DNA of 64,000 bases. Origin: Pseudodesulfovibrio sp. JC047. Lineage in GTDB: Bacteria > Desulfobacterota > Desulfovibrionia > Desulfovibrionales > Desulfovibrionaceae. Under the pieces are notes generated by a model that was given only the letters and a program-made list of their open reading frames with translations, did no database searches and had not been told where the DNA came from. Numbering within the stretch: the first letter of the stretch is position 1; each line of letters opens with the position of its first letter. Positions 8,729 through 15,747 of this stretch are shown piece after piece. The stretch lies in NCBI RefSeq assembly GCF_010468615.1, contig NZ_WUEH01000016.1:1-64000 (forward strand), read 5' to 3'. The translations under genes were made by a program, and so were the position numbers.

Positions 8729-9330
8729 CCCCTCAACCTCTCAACTTTCTGCAAATTTTTGTGATACAAACGATTGATCCCCTGCCTAAGAATTTTCTCC
8801 AGCCGCGAGTTGATACTCTTTTTCAATTTGCGATGAATCATGCCTCGCTCCATCAAGCCGATGAACCCAACGCCGAAGAGTTGTTTAACAGGGAGACGTT
8901 TGGCCCCTTTTTCTCTCTTGAATACGCCGACATGACCTGATTTCATTTTTGCCAGAAAAGACCCTTTGAGGATTTTACGAGTGCCGTGCTTCTTGATCTG
9001 AACGGACACACCTTCCTTGGGCTTTCTGGTTCCTAATCTGCCAGGACGCACCGGGTAATTGCCCAAAAGGGGCAATCCTTTTTTGCCTTTGGCTATAAGA
9101 CGGGCAACTGGCCGGTCCTTAGTCCCTTTGACTACGCGGATATTATCCCGCACGGATTTGGCCTTGAGCATAAGGTGTTGACGAATCAACCTGACAGAAT
9201 CAGTCCGGGCACCATCCGCAGTTCGGTTGACAGCATCCCTGATAATCGTTCGGCTTCCCTTCTCAATGCCTTCAATGGCTTTGAGCAACTTTGGCACGCC
9301 CTTGATCTCAATGGATTTGCCCTTTGCCAT
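8725..9330 (-). CDS. Minor tail protein Z-like
   Basis: A 201-residue, very basic protein (many Lys and Arg) of the prophage minor tail Z type, which connects tail and head. Typical features are the N-terminal helix GVPKLLKAIEGIEK, a basic central region and strand-rich middle (KGLPLLGNYPVRPGRLG). An open extension runs to 9489, but the ATG at 9328-9330 has GGAG at a suitable distance and gives the family-like start MAKGKSIEIKG. It is two bases from the upstream neck gene. Confidence 0.72.
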   Translation of the reverse strand: MAKGKSIEIKGVPKLLKAIEGIEKGSRTIIRDAVNRTADGARTDSVRLIRQHLMLKAKSVRDNIRVVKGTKDRPVARLIAKGKKGLPLLGNYPVRPGRLGTRKPKEGVSVQIKKHGTRKILKGSFLAKMKSGHVGVFKREKGAKRLPVKQLFGVGFIGLMERGMIHRKLKKSINSRLEKILRQGINRLYHKNLQKVERLRG

Positions 9331-9332
9331 TT

Positions 9333-9656
9333 CTACTTCTCCACTGAAAACTTTCTGGTTTTCCCACACAAAAGCGCGCGCTGCAGCCCTTCCCGGTGAC
9401 CGTCGGCATAACCGGCGTAATCCAAGACCTTCCATTCTTCGCCGTTCACAACAAAAATTCCCGAAGGACGCTGCGGAAAATCGGTCCATAATACCTTGAT
9501 GATGGATTGTTCCTGCTCACCGTGACGAGTTTCAATCAGACCACCATACTGAAAACGGACAAGACACGGCACCGGAGCGGACGGCTGCGGTCCTTGATAC
9601 GTTGCAAGAACGCCAAAACGGTTGAATTTATCGGAATAGGCCGCGGAAAAAATCAT
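9333..9656 (-). CDS. Head-tail joining (neck) protein, FII-like
   Basis: A 107-residue protein placed between the lysis-like cassette and Z. Size and predicted beta character (LATYQGPQ, VPCLVRFQYGGLIE, GIFVVNGEEWKVL) fit the FII family of head-tail completion proteins. No catalytic motif is expected. The start overlaps the holin-like stop (ATGA at 9653-9656). The assignment rests on context and is moderately secure. Confidence 0.55.
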   Translation of the reverse strand: MIFSAAYSDKFNRFGVLATYQGPQPSAPVPCLVRFQYGGLIETRHGEQEQSIIKVLWTDFPQRPSGIFVVNGEEWKVLDYAGYADGHREGLQRALLCGKTRKFSVEK

Positions 9657-10063
9657 TTGGAGCCTCCGAAAATATCCTTCACACCCTTGATCGTTGCAGG
9701 CAGGTAATCACCGATTTTCTTGACGCCAAGCACTGCCGCAATAATCCAAAAGGTAATTTGCAGAAACCAGTCCGGCAGCAGCTCCCAGGCCTTGATAACC
9801 TTCCCAGCTCCTTCAGGATCAACACCGGACCAAATAAAAAATCCTATCCAGGCAAAAAACAACACGTCATCTTTCCAACCAGCATTTTCGAGCTGTTTCA
9901 TTTCCCATTGGTGGTTGAATTCACGATCCGAAGCAGCCAGACGAATGCGATTTTCATGCACAGTCTTTTTAAGTTCCTGCTTCCGCTTGATGGAGTCAGA
10001 CACTCCTCCAATGATCATTTTCCCTAGACCAATCAATCCGGCAATAATGACAGGTGCAGGCAT
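9653..10063 (-). CDS. Holin-like membrane protein
   Basis: A 136-residue protein with three hydrophobic segments: residues 5-20 (VIIAGLIGLGKMIIGG), about 68-82 (LFFAWIGFFIWSG), and about 97-115 (LQITFWIIAAVLGV). A charged, partly amphipathic helix lies between the first two. The arrangement resembles three-TM holins found in gene-transfer agents and in phages that lack a lambda-type S gene. It would permeabilise the inner membrane at lysis. It is the third gene of a small cassette that interrupts the head and tail genes. Another membrane role cannot be excluded. Confidence 0.6.
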   Translation of the reverse strand: MPAPVIIAGLIGLGKMIIGGVSDSIKRKQELKKTVHENRIRLAASDREFNHQWEMKQLENAGWKDDVLFFAWIGFFIWSGVDPEGAGKVIKAWELLPDWFLQITFWIIAAVLGVKKIGDYLPATIKGVKDIFGGSK

Positions 10064-10065
10064 GG

Positions 10066-10479
10066 CTATGCGGCCTCCTCGTAAATATTCAACGAAAATT
10101 CATCGACACCTTCCAACATTTCCATGAACTGAGCATGTGCCGCCCTGCTGTTCCAAACAGCAGGCACATATTCTTCGCGGGTCAAGCCGAGCAAAACACA
10201 ACCATCTGTGTTCTCGACAAAATTCCCCCAGTGAAAAAGGATATGCGTCCGGCCTTCCACGCCCACAATTTCAAAAGTCTCGCCATACTTGGGAGAAATC
10301 ACACAGCGACAAATGTAGTCGCCCACCGGGATGCAGGAAATATTGGTTTGATTGTCGAGCCACGGATTTTCCAAAGTGCAGAGAACTTTCCGTTCGCCCA
10401 GATCGTCAACGATAAAAAGTTCGCCGAGACTGGCCAGCTCGTCGCAGATGTCACGCTTAATGAACATTTTCTCAATCAT
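10066..10479 (-). CDS. DUF5675-type phage protein, possible cell-wall enzyme
   Basis: This 137-residue protein shows the DUF5675 pattern: CTLENPW, then SCIPVGDY, KYGETFEI, RTHILFHWGN and TDGCVLLG. The conserved His in FHWGN and Cys in TDGCV recall the His and Cys pairs of L,D-transpeptidase-like folds, but this is only a resemblance. It lies between an N-terminal-anchored protein and a holin-like protein, so a role in lysis or wall processing is likely. A TTG start at 10485 that overlaps the previous stop is possible. The ATG at 10477-10479 with GAGG seven bases upstream is preferred. Confidence 0.62.
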   Translation of the reverse strand: MIEKMFIKRDICDELASLGELFIVDDLGERKVLCTLENPWLDNQTNISCIPVGDYICRCVISPKYGETFEIVGVEGRTHILFHWGNFVENTDGCVLLGLTREEYVPAVWNSRAAHAQFMEMLEGVDEFSLNIYEEAA

Positions 10480-10481
10480 GA

Positions 10482-10754
10482 TCAATCCTCGTTAAGTATG
10501 TCCTCCTGCTTCTCAGCAGGAATGCCCGAGTGAACAATGATGGCTCTCAGCATCTTGAACTGTGTGCGTTGCCCTGATTTGATGCTCTGAATATCCTTTC
10601 CGAACTGCTCCCGCTCTATGCAAAGTTTTTCCCGCTCAGCCGAGCACTGCCCCCGCGTGACAAAGGACCGCGAGAAAAGAAGACGAACAAACACCGCTGA
10701 GACCAAAGAAAACAATCCCGCGATGCTCATGGTTTCGAGTGCAGTGAAGGTCAT
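10482..10754 (-). CDS. Small anchored coiled-coil protein, spanin or holin-like
   Basis: A 90-residue protein with one hydrophobic segment near the N-terminus (MSIAGLFSLVSAVFVRLLF, about residues 8-26) followed by a charged helix with heptad-like spacing (REKLCIEREQFGKDI). One membrane anchor plus a helix is the plan of inner-membrane spanins and of some lysis accessory proteins. The ATG at 10752-10754 is preferred over an open extension to 10796, because AAGGA lies upstream. No family was recognised; the lysis role is inferred from the neighbours. Confidence 0.5.
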   Translation of the reverse strand: MTFTALETMSIAGLFSLVSAVFVRLLFSRSFVTRGQCSAEREKLCIEREQFGKDIQSIKSGQRTQFKMLRAIIVHSGIPAEKQEDILNED

Positions 10755-10841
10755 TGTCAGTCCTTGTCTTTTCCCTCTCCTAGGACGGACCGGCATGAAA
10801 CGGTGAACCGGACCGCCCCTCGGGAGGTAGGAAGGTATGGT

Positions 10842-11210
10842 TTAGGCGTTGATTGCCTCTTTAAGATTGTTCTGAATTTCAACAATGGAATCTTTGAGAC
10901 TGGGGTCATCGGGATCAAGGCCAAGCACAGCCTCACTCAGAGAAGTAATACCCTTCTCAGCCTGTTCAACACGAGTCTCAGCCTCCTGGAGAGCCTTGCG
11001 GACCTCCTTGGCTTCGGCCTGAGCCGCTTTCACGGCATTGGATTCAACAGAATCCACGTCAACGACCTTGGACGGGTCCATAGCCTGACCAGCCGCGATC
11101 ATCTCGTCGGCTTCCTTGACTGGAATAGACACGACCTTGCCCGGAGGGATGGTCTTTCCGTCCTTGACCAGGGAAACACCCAGCAGAATTTTCTTTTTCT
11201 TGACTGCCAT
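10842..11210 (-). CDS. Small protein after major capsid gene, FI-like position
   Basis: A 122-residue protein beginning with a basic strand-rich segment (MAVKKKKILLGVSLV) and a PVKEADEMIAAGQA helix, the pattern of small phage proteins found after the capsid gene. The second half is a charged coiled coil (EAKEVRKALQEAETRVEQAEKG). In lambda the FI protein at this place helps DNA packaging by bringing terminase to the prohead. Homology to FI is not visible by eye, so the call is positional. Confidence 0.5.
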   Translation of the reverse strand: MAVKKKKILLGVSLVKDGKTIPPGKVVSIPVKEADEMIAAGQAMDPSKVVDVDSVESNAVKAAQAEAKEVRKALQEAETRVEQAEKGITSLSEAVLGLDPDDPSLKDSIVEIQNNLKEAINA

Positions 11211-11219
11211 GACACCCCC

Positions 11220-12239
11220 CTAGACGACTTTGACGTACACGAATGCGTCAGGCTGTTTATTCCAGGGAAGGGGCCGGGTCTCAGTAATCTGGTCAAGCTG
11301 AGAGGGATCTTTTTTGAGGTCCGATTTGGTAAAGTATTCGGTAGGGCCGTCGCACTCCAGATCCGTCGGACGACCGAATTCAAGAGAATTCTCGGCATCC
11401 GTGCATCCCAGAAGAATATAGTCCGGTTCCATCAACTTCACGGGGGAGTCGTCCACATCGTGGTAGGTGCCCCCATATCGGAAAACATCCACCCCCTGCA
11501 CATGGCCTTTGTATGCTTTGCCAACCACTGGGGCATAGGCACCGGATTCAATACGTCGATTATCCAGTTCAGCTTGAACAGCGGCGTTGTTACGGAACGC
11601 CTTATGAGCATTGGTACCCATAATACAAACGTCAGGACTCAACCCACAGGCCTCCACAATAAGGTCCGCCCATTCTTCCAGATTCTCCAACGGATTAACT
11701 CCGGAATCATTCCACTTGGAACCGGCGCTCAAAACAATAATGTGGGTAGCAGGCATACGGAAATCAATCTCGAACTGAATGTTGTCCTGGGTCACAATGA
11801 TCTTGCCACCGCACAAGGACTTGGAGGCCATGTATTCGATAGTGATCTCGCACCGGTCCTTGACCTCCTGCAGATCACGAGAAACCTTTGTTTCCACCCG
11901 GTCATCAGCCACGCCAGGCTTGACAAGGGGAGGTTCTCCTGGCTTGGAAAAATCCAGCAGATCGGAAGCCTTGAACGGCACTTTGGGGCGCAAACGAGGA
12001 GTCTTGACAATCTGTGACTCCTGTTTGGTGCCTTCCACGATAGTGCCACCCTCGACATCAGAGACAAAGGGAATCAGCTTTTTGCCCCCCACGATGGTGT
12101 GGATTTCGGCGGTGGATGTATCCAACGTATTACGGCTGGATTCGGGGAAAAACAGGGACTTGAACAGCCCCGGTTTCTTGGGGCGCTTGTTCATGACCCC
12201 GGTCAGGGTCCGCCTCTCGAAAGTAACATGGGTATCCAT
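11220..12239 (-). CDS. Major capsid protein E
   Basis: This 339-residue protein fits the lambda gpE family (HK97 fold). Supporting features are the N-terminal FERRTLTGVMNKR segment, the central RCEITIEYMASKSL helix of the spine, a KWNDSGVNPLENLEEW segment, and a C-terminal PWNKQPDAFVYVKVV end. It follows the decoration gene by 12 bases. Several hundred copies form the icosahedral shell. Confidence 0.93.
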   Translation of the reverse strand: MDTHVTFERRTLTGVMNKRPKKPGLFKSLFFPESSRNTLDTSTAEIHTIVGGKKLIPFVSDVEGGTIVEGTKQESQIVKTPRLRPKVPFKASDLLDFSKPGEPPLVKPGVADDRVETKVSRDLQEVKDRCEITIEYMASKSLCGGKIIVTQDNIQFEIDFRMPATHIIVLSAGSKWNDSGVNPLENLEEWADLIVEACGLSPDVCIMGTNAHKAFRNNAAVQAELDNRRIESGAYAPVVGKAYKGHVQGVDVFRYGGTYHDVDDSPVKLMEPDYILLGCTDAENSLEFGRPTDLECDGPTEYFTKSDLKKDPSQLDQITETRPLPWNKQPDAFVYVKVV

Positions 12240-12251
12240 GATATAATCTCC

Positions 12252-12626
12252 TTATTTGATGTAGACGCCCTTGGCTTCCAAAACGTCCTTGGCCGCCAAA
12301 ATCTGGGCGGCGTTTGCATCGGGGTCGAAGGTCAGGCCTATTTCAAGGAATTCACCATGACGGTAGGCCACACTCTTTTCATCTCCGGAAGCAGGCACAT
12401 TCACAGTCTCGGCCAGAATCAAATCAGCATTCTGGGAACCATCTGAGGCGCTGACGTCCCATTCAGTGTGTTTGTCGGAAGCTGTCACCTTACCAAGCAC
12501 GGTACCGGCTTTCACTTCCCGCACCGTTCCACTGGAAAGAAGCGTGAGTGGCTTCATCAACACAGGATGATCGCCCACGAAACGAACCTGCTCCAGAGAG
12601 GTATAGCTGCTATATTTACGAGTCAC
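12252..12626 (-). CDS. Head decoration protein D
   Basis: A 124-residue protein of the head decoration family. It has the strand pattern VREVKAGTVLGKVTAS and a C-terminal EIGLTFDPDANAAQILAAKD helix ending in VYIK. In lambda D trimers stabilise the expanded shell during packaging. It lies between the protease/scaffold and the major capsid gene, in the standard order. Confidence 0.9.
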   Translation of the reverse strand: MTRKYSSYTSLEQVRFVGDHPVLMKPLTLLSSGTVREVKAGTVLGKVTASDKHTEWDVSASDGSQNADLILAETVNVPASGDEKSVAYRHGEFLEIGLTFDPDANAAQILAAKDVLEAKGVYIK

Positions 12627-12636
12627 GATTCAACTC

Positions 12637-13080
12637 CTAAAGCTTGCTCATCCGCTCAATAACGGCTTCGCGTTTCTGTTCCTCAGTCATCTCGGACTGA
12701 CCGCCAGGAGCAACCCCACCAAAATCCGCCCCCTTGAGACCTTCCAAAATGGCGGCACGAGTAACGCCACCCTGTTCAACGGCAGTTTCCTTGTCCTTGT
12801 CGTCGTCACTCCTGGTCGGAGTCATGGCTTTGGCGATGGCCGTGGCTTGCTCAACACTGTTTTCGGCCTTGAGGACCGGTTCCAATTTGGCCTTGGCTTC
12901 GTCACCCATAATGGCTCCGACCATGGCAAGGGCTTCATCCCTGGCTTCAGTCTTGGCCTGAGTCACAGCCTCAGCCTTTTCCTTGTCCACCGTGTCGCGA
13001 GTTGCTCGCTCAGTGGATCTCACGATTTCCTGCACAGCATCGGGATGGTCGTTCCGGAGCTGCGCTGCCGTTTTGGTCAT
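12637..13080 (-). CDS. Nested internal scaffold protein, Nu3-like
   Basis: Inside the protease gene an ATG at 13078-13080 is preceded by AAAGGAGG with a five-base gap, one of the strongest ribosome sites in this prophage. It starts an in-frame 147-residue product MTKTAAQLRNDHPD... that is Lys, Glu and Ala-rich and helical, like a scaffold. The arrangement matches lambda C/Nu3, where the scaffold is the independently made C-terminal part of the protease. Expression is inferred from the ribosome site. Confidence 0.72.
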   Translation of the reverse strand: MTKTAAQLRNDHPDAVQEIVRSTERATRDTVDKEKAEAVTQAKTEARDEALAMVGAIMGDEAKAKLEPVLKAENSVEQATAIAKAMTPTRSDDDKDKETAVEQGGVTRAAILEGLKGADFGGVAPGGQSEMTEEQKREAVIERMSKL

Positions 13081-13908
13081 GGCTTCCTCCTTTAAGGATG
13101 CAATGAGTTCCTGCCGGGTCATGATGTCATGCATCAACCCCAGCTCCAGACCGACTGACGCCCGGAAGTGCTGGCCGTCCGCCCATGCGGCGACCTCTGC
13201 CAGGTCCAGCCCGAGATATCGGGCAACGTCGGAAGTGAAAATTTCATAGGCTTGATCCAGACGCTCTTGAAAATAAGCCAGATCGCTCTTGGACAAAGGC
13301 TCATCAGGATTGCCGGTTGCCTTGCGGCTGCCTGCATGCATCCAAGTCGGTTTAACGCCAATCTCTGCATTGAGCTTGGACCAATCGATGTGCCGCTGGA
13401 TCACTCCAACGGAACCAACCACTGTCATTGGACTGGTCGCCACCGTTCTGTCCGCAGCCGCACCAACATACTGGGCAGCACTGGTCATAGTGCCGTTGGC
13501 CAAAGCCACAATGGGCTTTTCTCCACGCACAGAAAAAACGAACTCTGCCAATTCTCGACAGCCGTCCACGGTTCCACCGGGAGAATCGATATTGAGAACA
13601 ACCGCATCCACGGAATCATCATCAAGGACCAGCTCAAGGGTAGCTCGAACAGCCTCATAGGATGCCACACAAAAACCGGAAGGGACGACCATTGGTCGCT
13701 TCACCATTGGCCCAAACACCTCAATCTCAGAAACGTTGCCATGGTCAATTCGCGGAGCCGTTGTTTGAGCCTCCTGCCAATCCAGTGAAAAGAACTGCGA
13801 ACCGCCATCAGGTCCTTGCCGAGTCAGCCCAAGGGCTCTGGTCAAAATTTCCATACCTTCGTCGGAAATGGCCCACGGAACATTCAAGAGAGAAAGCCAA
13901 TCATTCAT
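12637..13908 (-). CDS. Capsid maturation protease C (S49 family) with C-terminal scaffold
   Basis: A 423-residue protein with an S49/ClpP-like protease domain at about residues 45-270. It shows the family motifs NIDSPGGTVDG, ANGTMTSAAQY (with the catalytic Ser) and GSVGVIQRHIDWSK, which holds a Lys in the region expected for the catalytic base. The last 147 residues are charged and helical and lie after a good internal ribosome site. In lambda the same design gives protease C and scaffold Nu3. The product processes portal and scaffold in the prohead. It overlaps the portal gene by four bases. Confidence 0.92.
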   Translation of the reverse strand: MNDWLSLLNVPWAISDEGMEILTRALGLTRQGPDGGSQFFSLDWQEAQTTAPRIDHGNVSEIEVFGPMVKRPMVVPSGFCVASYEAVRATLELVLDDDSVDAVVLNIDSPGGTVDGCRELAEFVFSVRGEKPIVALANGTMTSAAQYVGAAADRTVATSPMTVVGSVGVIQRHIDWSKLNAEIGVKPTWMHAGSRKATGNPDEPLSKSDLAYFQERLDQAYEIFTSDVARYLGLDLAEVAAWADGQHFRASVGLELGLMHDIMTRQELIASLKEEAMTKTAAQLRNDHPDAVQEIVRSTERATRDTVDKEKAEAVTQAKTEARDEALAMVGAIMGDEAKAKLEPVLKAENSVEQATAIAKAMTPTRSDDDKDKETAVEQGGVTRAAILEGLKGADFGGVAPGGQSEMTEEQKREAVIERMSKL

Positions 13909-15416
13909 GCCGCCTCCTCGGGAGCAAGACCGAGATCCCGGTCCCGCTTGATTTCAGCCGCACGAATCTCGGCCACTTCCTGGCCGTCTCCGCCCTGCTC
14001 GGCCACCACGTCGGCGTGGGTAATAATGTTGTTCTCCAGTCCCTTGATGGAAGCCACTATCTCCTTAACCGGATCGATGTAGCCACGAGCCGGACCGATC
14101 CATCGGGTACCGAGATAAGCGTGCCGGGCGTCGTAAAAATCGGGAGCACCGGAAGGCATCTCCCACATCCCGCGCAACCAGGCCTCTTCCTGGACCATGG
14201 CCCAGTTGACCTGACAAAAATGCACTCCAGCCCAAGCCCGATAGATAAGGTAAACCCGCCATGCTTCAAGCAAAGCGGCACGGGCACTGGAATAATTGGT
14301 CTGGGAAAAATCTTTGGAAAGCACTTCGTAAGGCATGCCCGTAGCCGCTGCCATGGCCCGCAGAATCAACCGTGCAAAAGCTTCAAAATTGTTACCCGGA
14401 TGATTAGATTCCAAAATATGCGGTTTTTCATTTGGCGCACCGTACAAAATAGTACCAGGCCCATAGCTCTTATGAAAAAGAGGATTCGGATTGCCATTTT
14501 CATCTACCGGTTCTGGTACAGTGGAACCTTGGGCAGCCGCTTCATATGGATTTTGCGTGGAAATAAAAACCGGAATGGACGCGGCCATGATCTGGGAAAT
14601 CAAATTGTAGTCGTATGAGTCATCCAAAAGCCGATAGTATTTCATGGCCGGAGACAACACACTGCGCCCTCGATACTGCTCCTCGCGAGTCAGACGGAAC
14701 CCATGCAGCATGCCGGGACGATGCCCATTCTCCGCAGGAATTCGGGTATAGCTCCCGCTAGACTGCATCTCCCCCGTGTTGAACTGCCCCGGACTGCTCA
14801 CCCAATAGGCTTCCGGACGGCCATCACCATTGATTTCCACGCCGTCCACGATGTTCTCACGATTGAAAAAATCGGCGGGAGTGGACAGGCGGGAAGGATG
14901 TATATCTTGCAGGGCAAAAGAAAAGGAGCGGTTCGGATACTTCGCGTCGTCCAGCATCCGGGGCAAAAACAGAAATTCCCCCTTGGTCAACACCGAATGT
15001 AAACCCATAAACTGGAGATCATTAAAAGTGGCCAGGCCGCGTGAATGGGCTTCAAGATTCCAGACCTTATAGGCCTTTTCCATACTGGCCTGCAGCGCAT
15101 CGGCCTGATCTTCGGTCAGGCCAAGCGCCTTGCGATCAACTCGTGCCTGGGGCCGCAACCCCGGCCCAATAACATTGACCGCCATGGAATCAATGACAGA
15201 CGCAGCATTCGGATTGTTGTCCACCAGGTCTTCAGCTCGCCGGGAGATAACCGCCCGTTCAGACGCTTCCCCGTCCTGTGTCATCCGAGGCGTATTCCAA
15301 TTAGACATGGAGCCACGATAAGAACCACCAACCGAACGGACGCGTCCAAGACCACGAGCCTTCACTGCACGATTCCGGGCAATGACCTGAGCACGAGCGG
15401 AGGGGAAACGCGTCAT
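13905..15416 (-). CDS. Portal protein B
   Basis: A 503-residue lambda-type portal protein. It begins with a basic N-terminus containing YRGSMSNWNTPRM and shows portal-family segments such as RAEDLVDNNPNAASVID, NVIGPGLRPQARVD, RTREEQYRGRSV-like LTREEQYRGRSVLSPA and WRVYLIYRAW. Twelve copies form the DNA channel at one vertex. The four-base overlap with W (ATGA) and with the protease gene suggests tight coupling. Length is as expected for lambda portals (533). Confidence 0.95.
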   Translation of the reverse strand: MTRFPSARAQVIARNRAVKARGLGRVRSVGGSYRGSMSNWNTPRMTQDGEASERAVISRRAEDLVDNNPNAASVIDSMAVNVIGPGLRPQARVDRKALGLTEDQADALQASMEKAYKVWNLEAHSRGLATFNDLQFMGLHSVLTKGEFLFLPRMLDDAKYPNRSFSFALQDIHPSRLSTPADFFNRENIVDGVEINGDGRPEAYWVSSPGQFNTGEMQSSGSYTRIPAENGHRPGMLHGFRLTREEQYRGRSVLSPAMKYYRLLDDSYDYNLISQIMAASIPVFISTQNPYEAAAQGSTVPEPVDENGNPNPLFHKSYGPGTILYGAPNEKPHILESNHPGNNFEAFARLILRAMAAATGMPYEVLSKDFSQTNYSSARAALLEAWRVYLIYRAWAGVHFCQVNWAMVQEEAWLRGMWEMPSGAPDFYDARHAYLGTRWIGPARGYIDPVKEIVASIKGLENNIITHADVVAEQGGDGQEVAEIRAAEIKRDRDLGLAPEEAA

Positions 15417-15634
15417 CGCCGAATCCTCCCCTGCACAGCCACAGGCCCGGCCACCCCATCAAAAACCACAAGCTCACGCCCAAGCCACTTGATGTTCGCC
15501 CGGATCATGTCCAGGTCCACATACTCCACACTATCGCCATCAGCGGTAAAGTTAGGATCAAGCGCCTTTTTCAACGCCGCCTTATTCGCGGCAATCTGAT
15601 CGAGAATCTCGTCTCTGTTATCCCAAATAAACAT
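15413..15634 (-). CDS. Head-tail joining protein W
   Basis: A 73-residue protein similar in size and plan to lambda gpW (68 residues): a helix (ILDQIAANKAALKKAL), a beta hairpin (GDSVEYVDL), a second helix (MIRANIKWLGREL). It completes the portal before tail attachment. No Shine-Dalgarno is seen before the ATG at 15632-15634. Instead a 16-base inverted repeat ends one base upstream of the start, so translation may be controlled by this structure or coupled to something else. Confidence 0.72.
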   Translation of the reverse strand: MFIWDNRDEILDQIAANKAALKKALDPNFTADGDSVEYVDLDMIRANIKWLGRELVVFDGVAGPVAVQGRIRR

Positions 15635-15635
15635 G

Positions 15636-15672
15636 CCACGACATTAATCCGTAAATCGGATCAATGTCGTGG
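15636..15672. promoter_or_regulatory. Long inverted repeat abutting the W start
   Basis: Two 16-base arms (15636-15651 and 15657-15672) are complementary except for one position and leave a five-base loop. On the minus strand the hairpin ends one base before the W start codon. There is no following T run, so it is not an ordinary intrinsic terminator on that strand. It may act as a protein-binding site or an RNA switch at the end of the KAP gene. Confidence 0.6.
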
Positions 15673-15704
15673 ACATGGTGGACGTAGTGGACGTGGTGGA
15701 CAGA
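15669..15704. repeat. Four tandem 9-bp repeats, GTGGACRTR type
   Basis: Four consecutive 9-bp units starting with GTGGAC (15669, 15678, 15687, 15696) follow the inverted repeat and overlap its right arm by four bases. The last unit is degenerate at its final three bases. The unit contains GGAC, also frequent in the cluster at 21.56-21.83 kb. They lie in the short gap between the KAP and W genes. Confidence 0.7.
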
Positions 15705-15747
15705 AAAGGTAAGTTTTTAGGAAAAAACTCATGTTAGAAAAATAAAT

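Noticed and set aside
15669-15704. CRISPR-like repeats
   Set aside because: Units are only 9 bp and there are no spacers.
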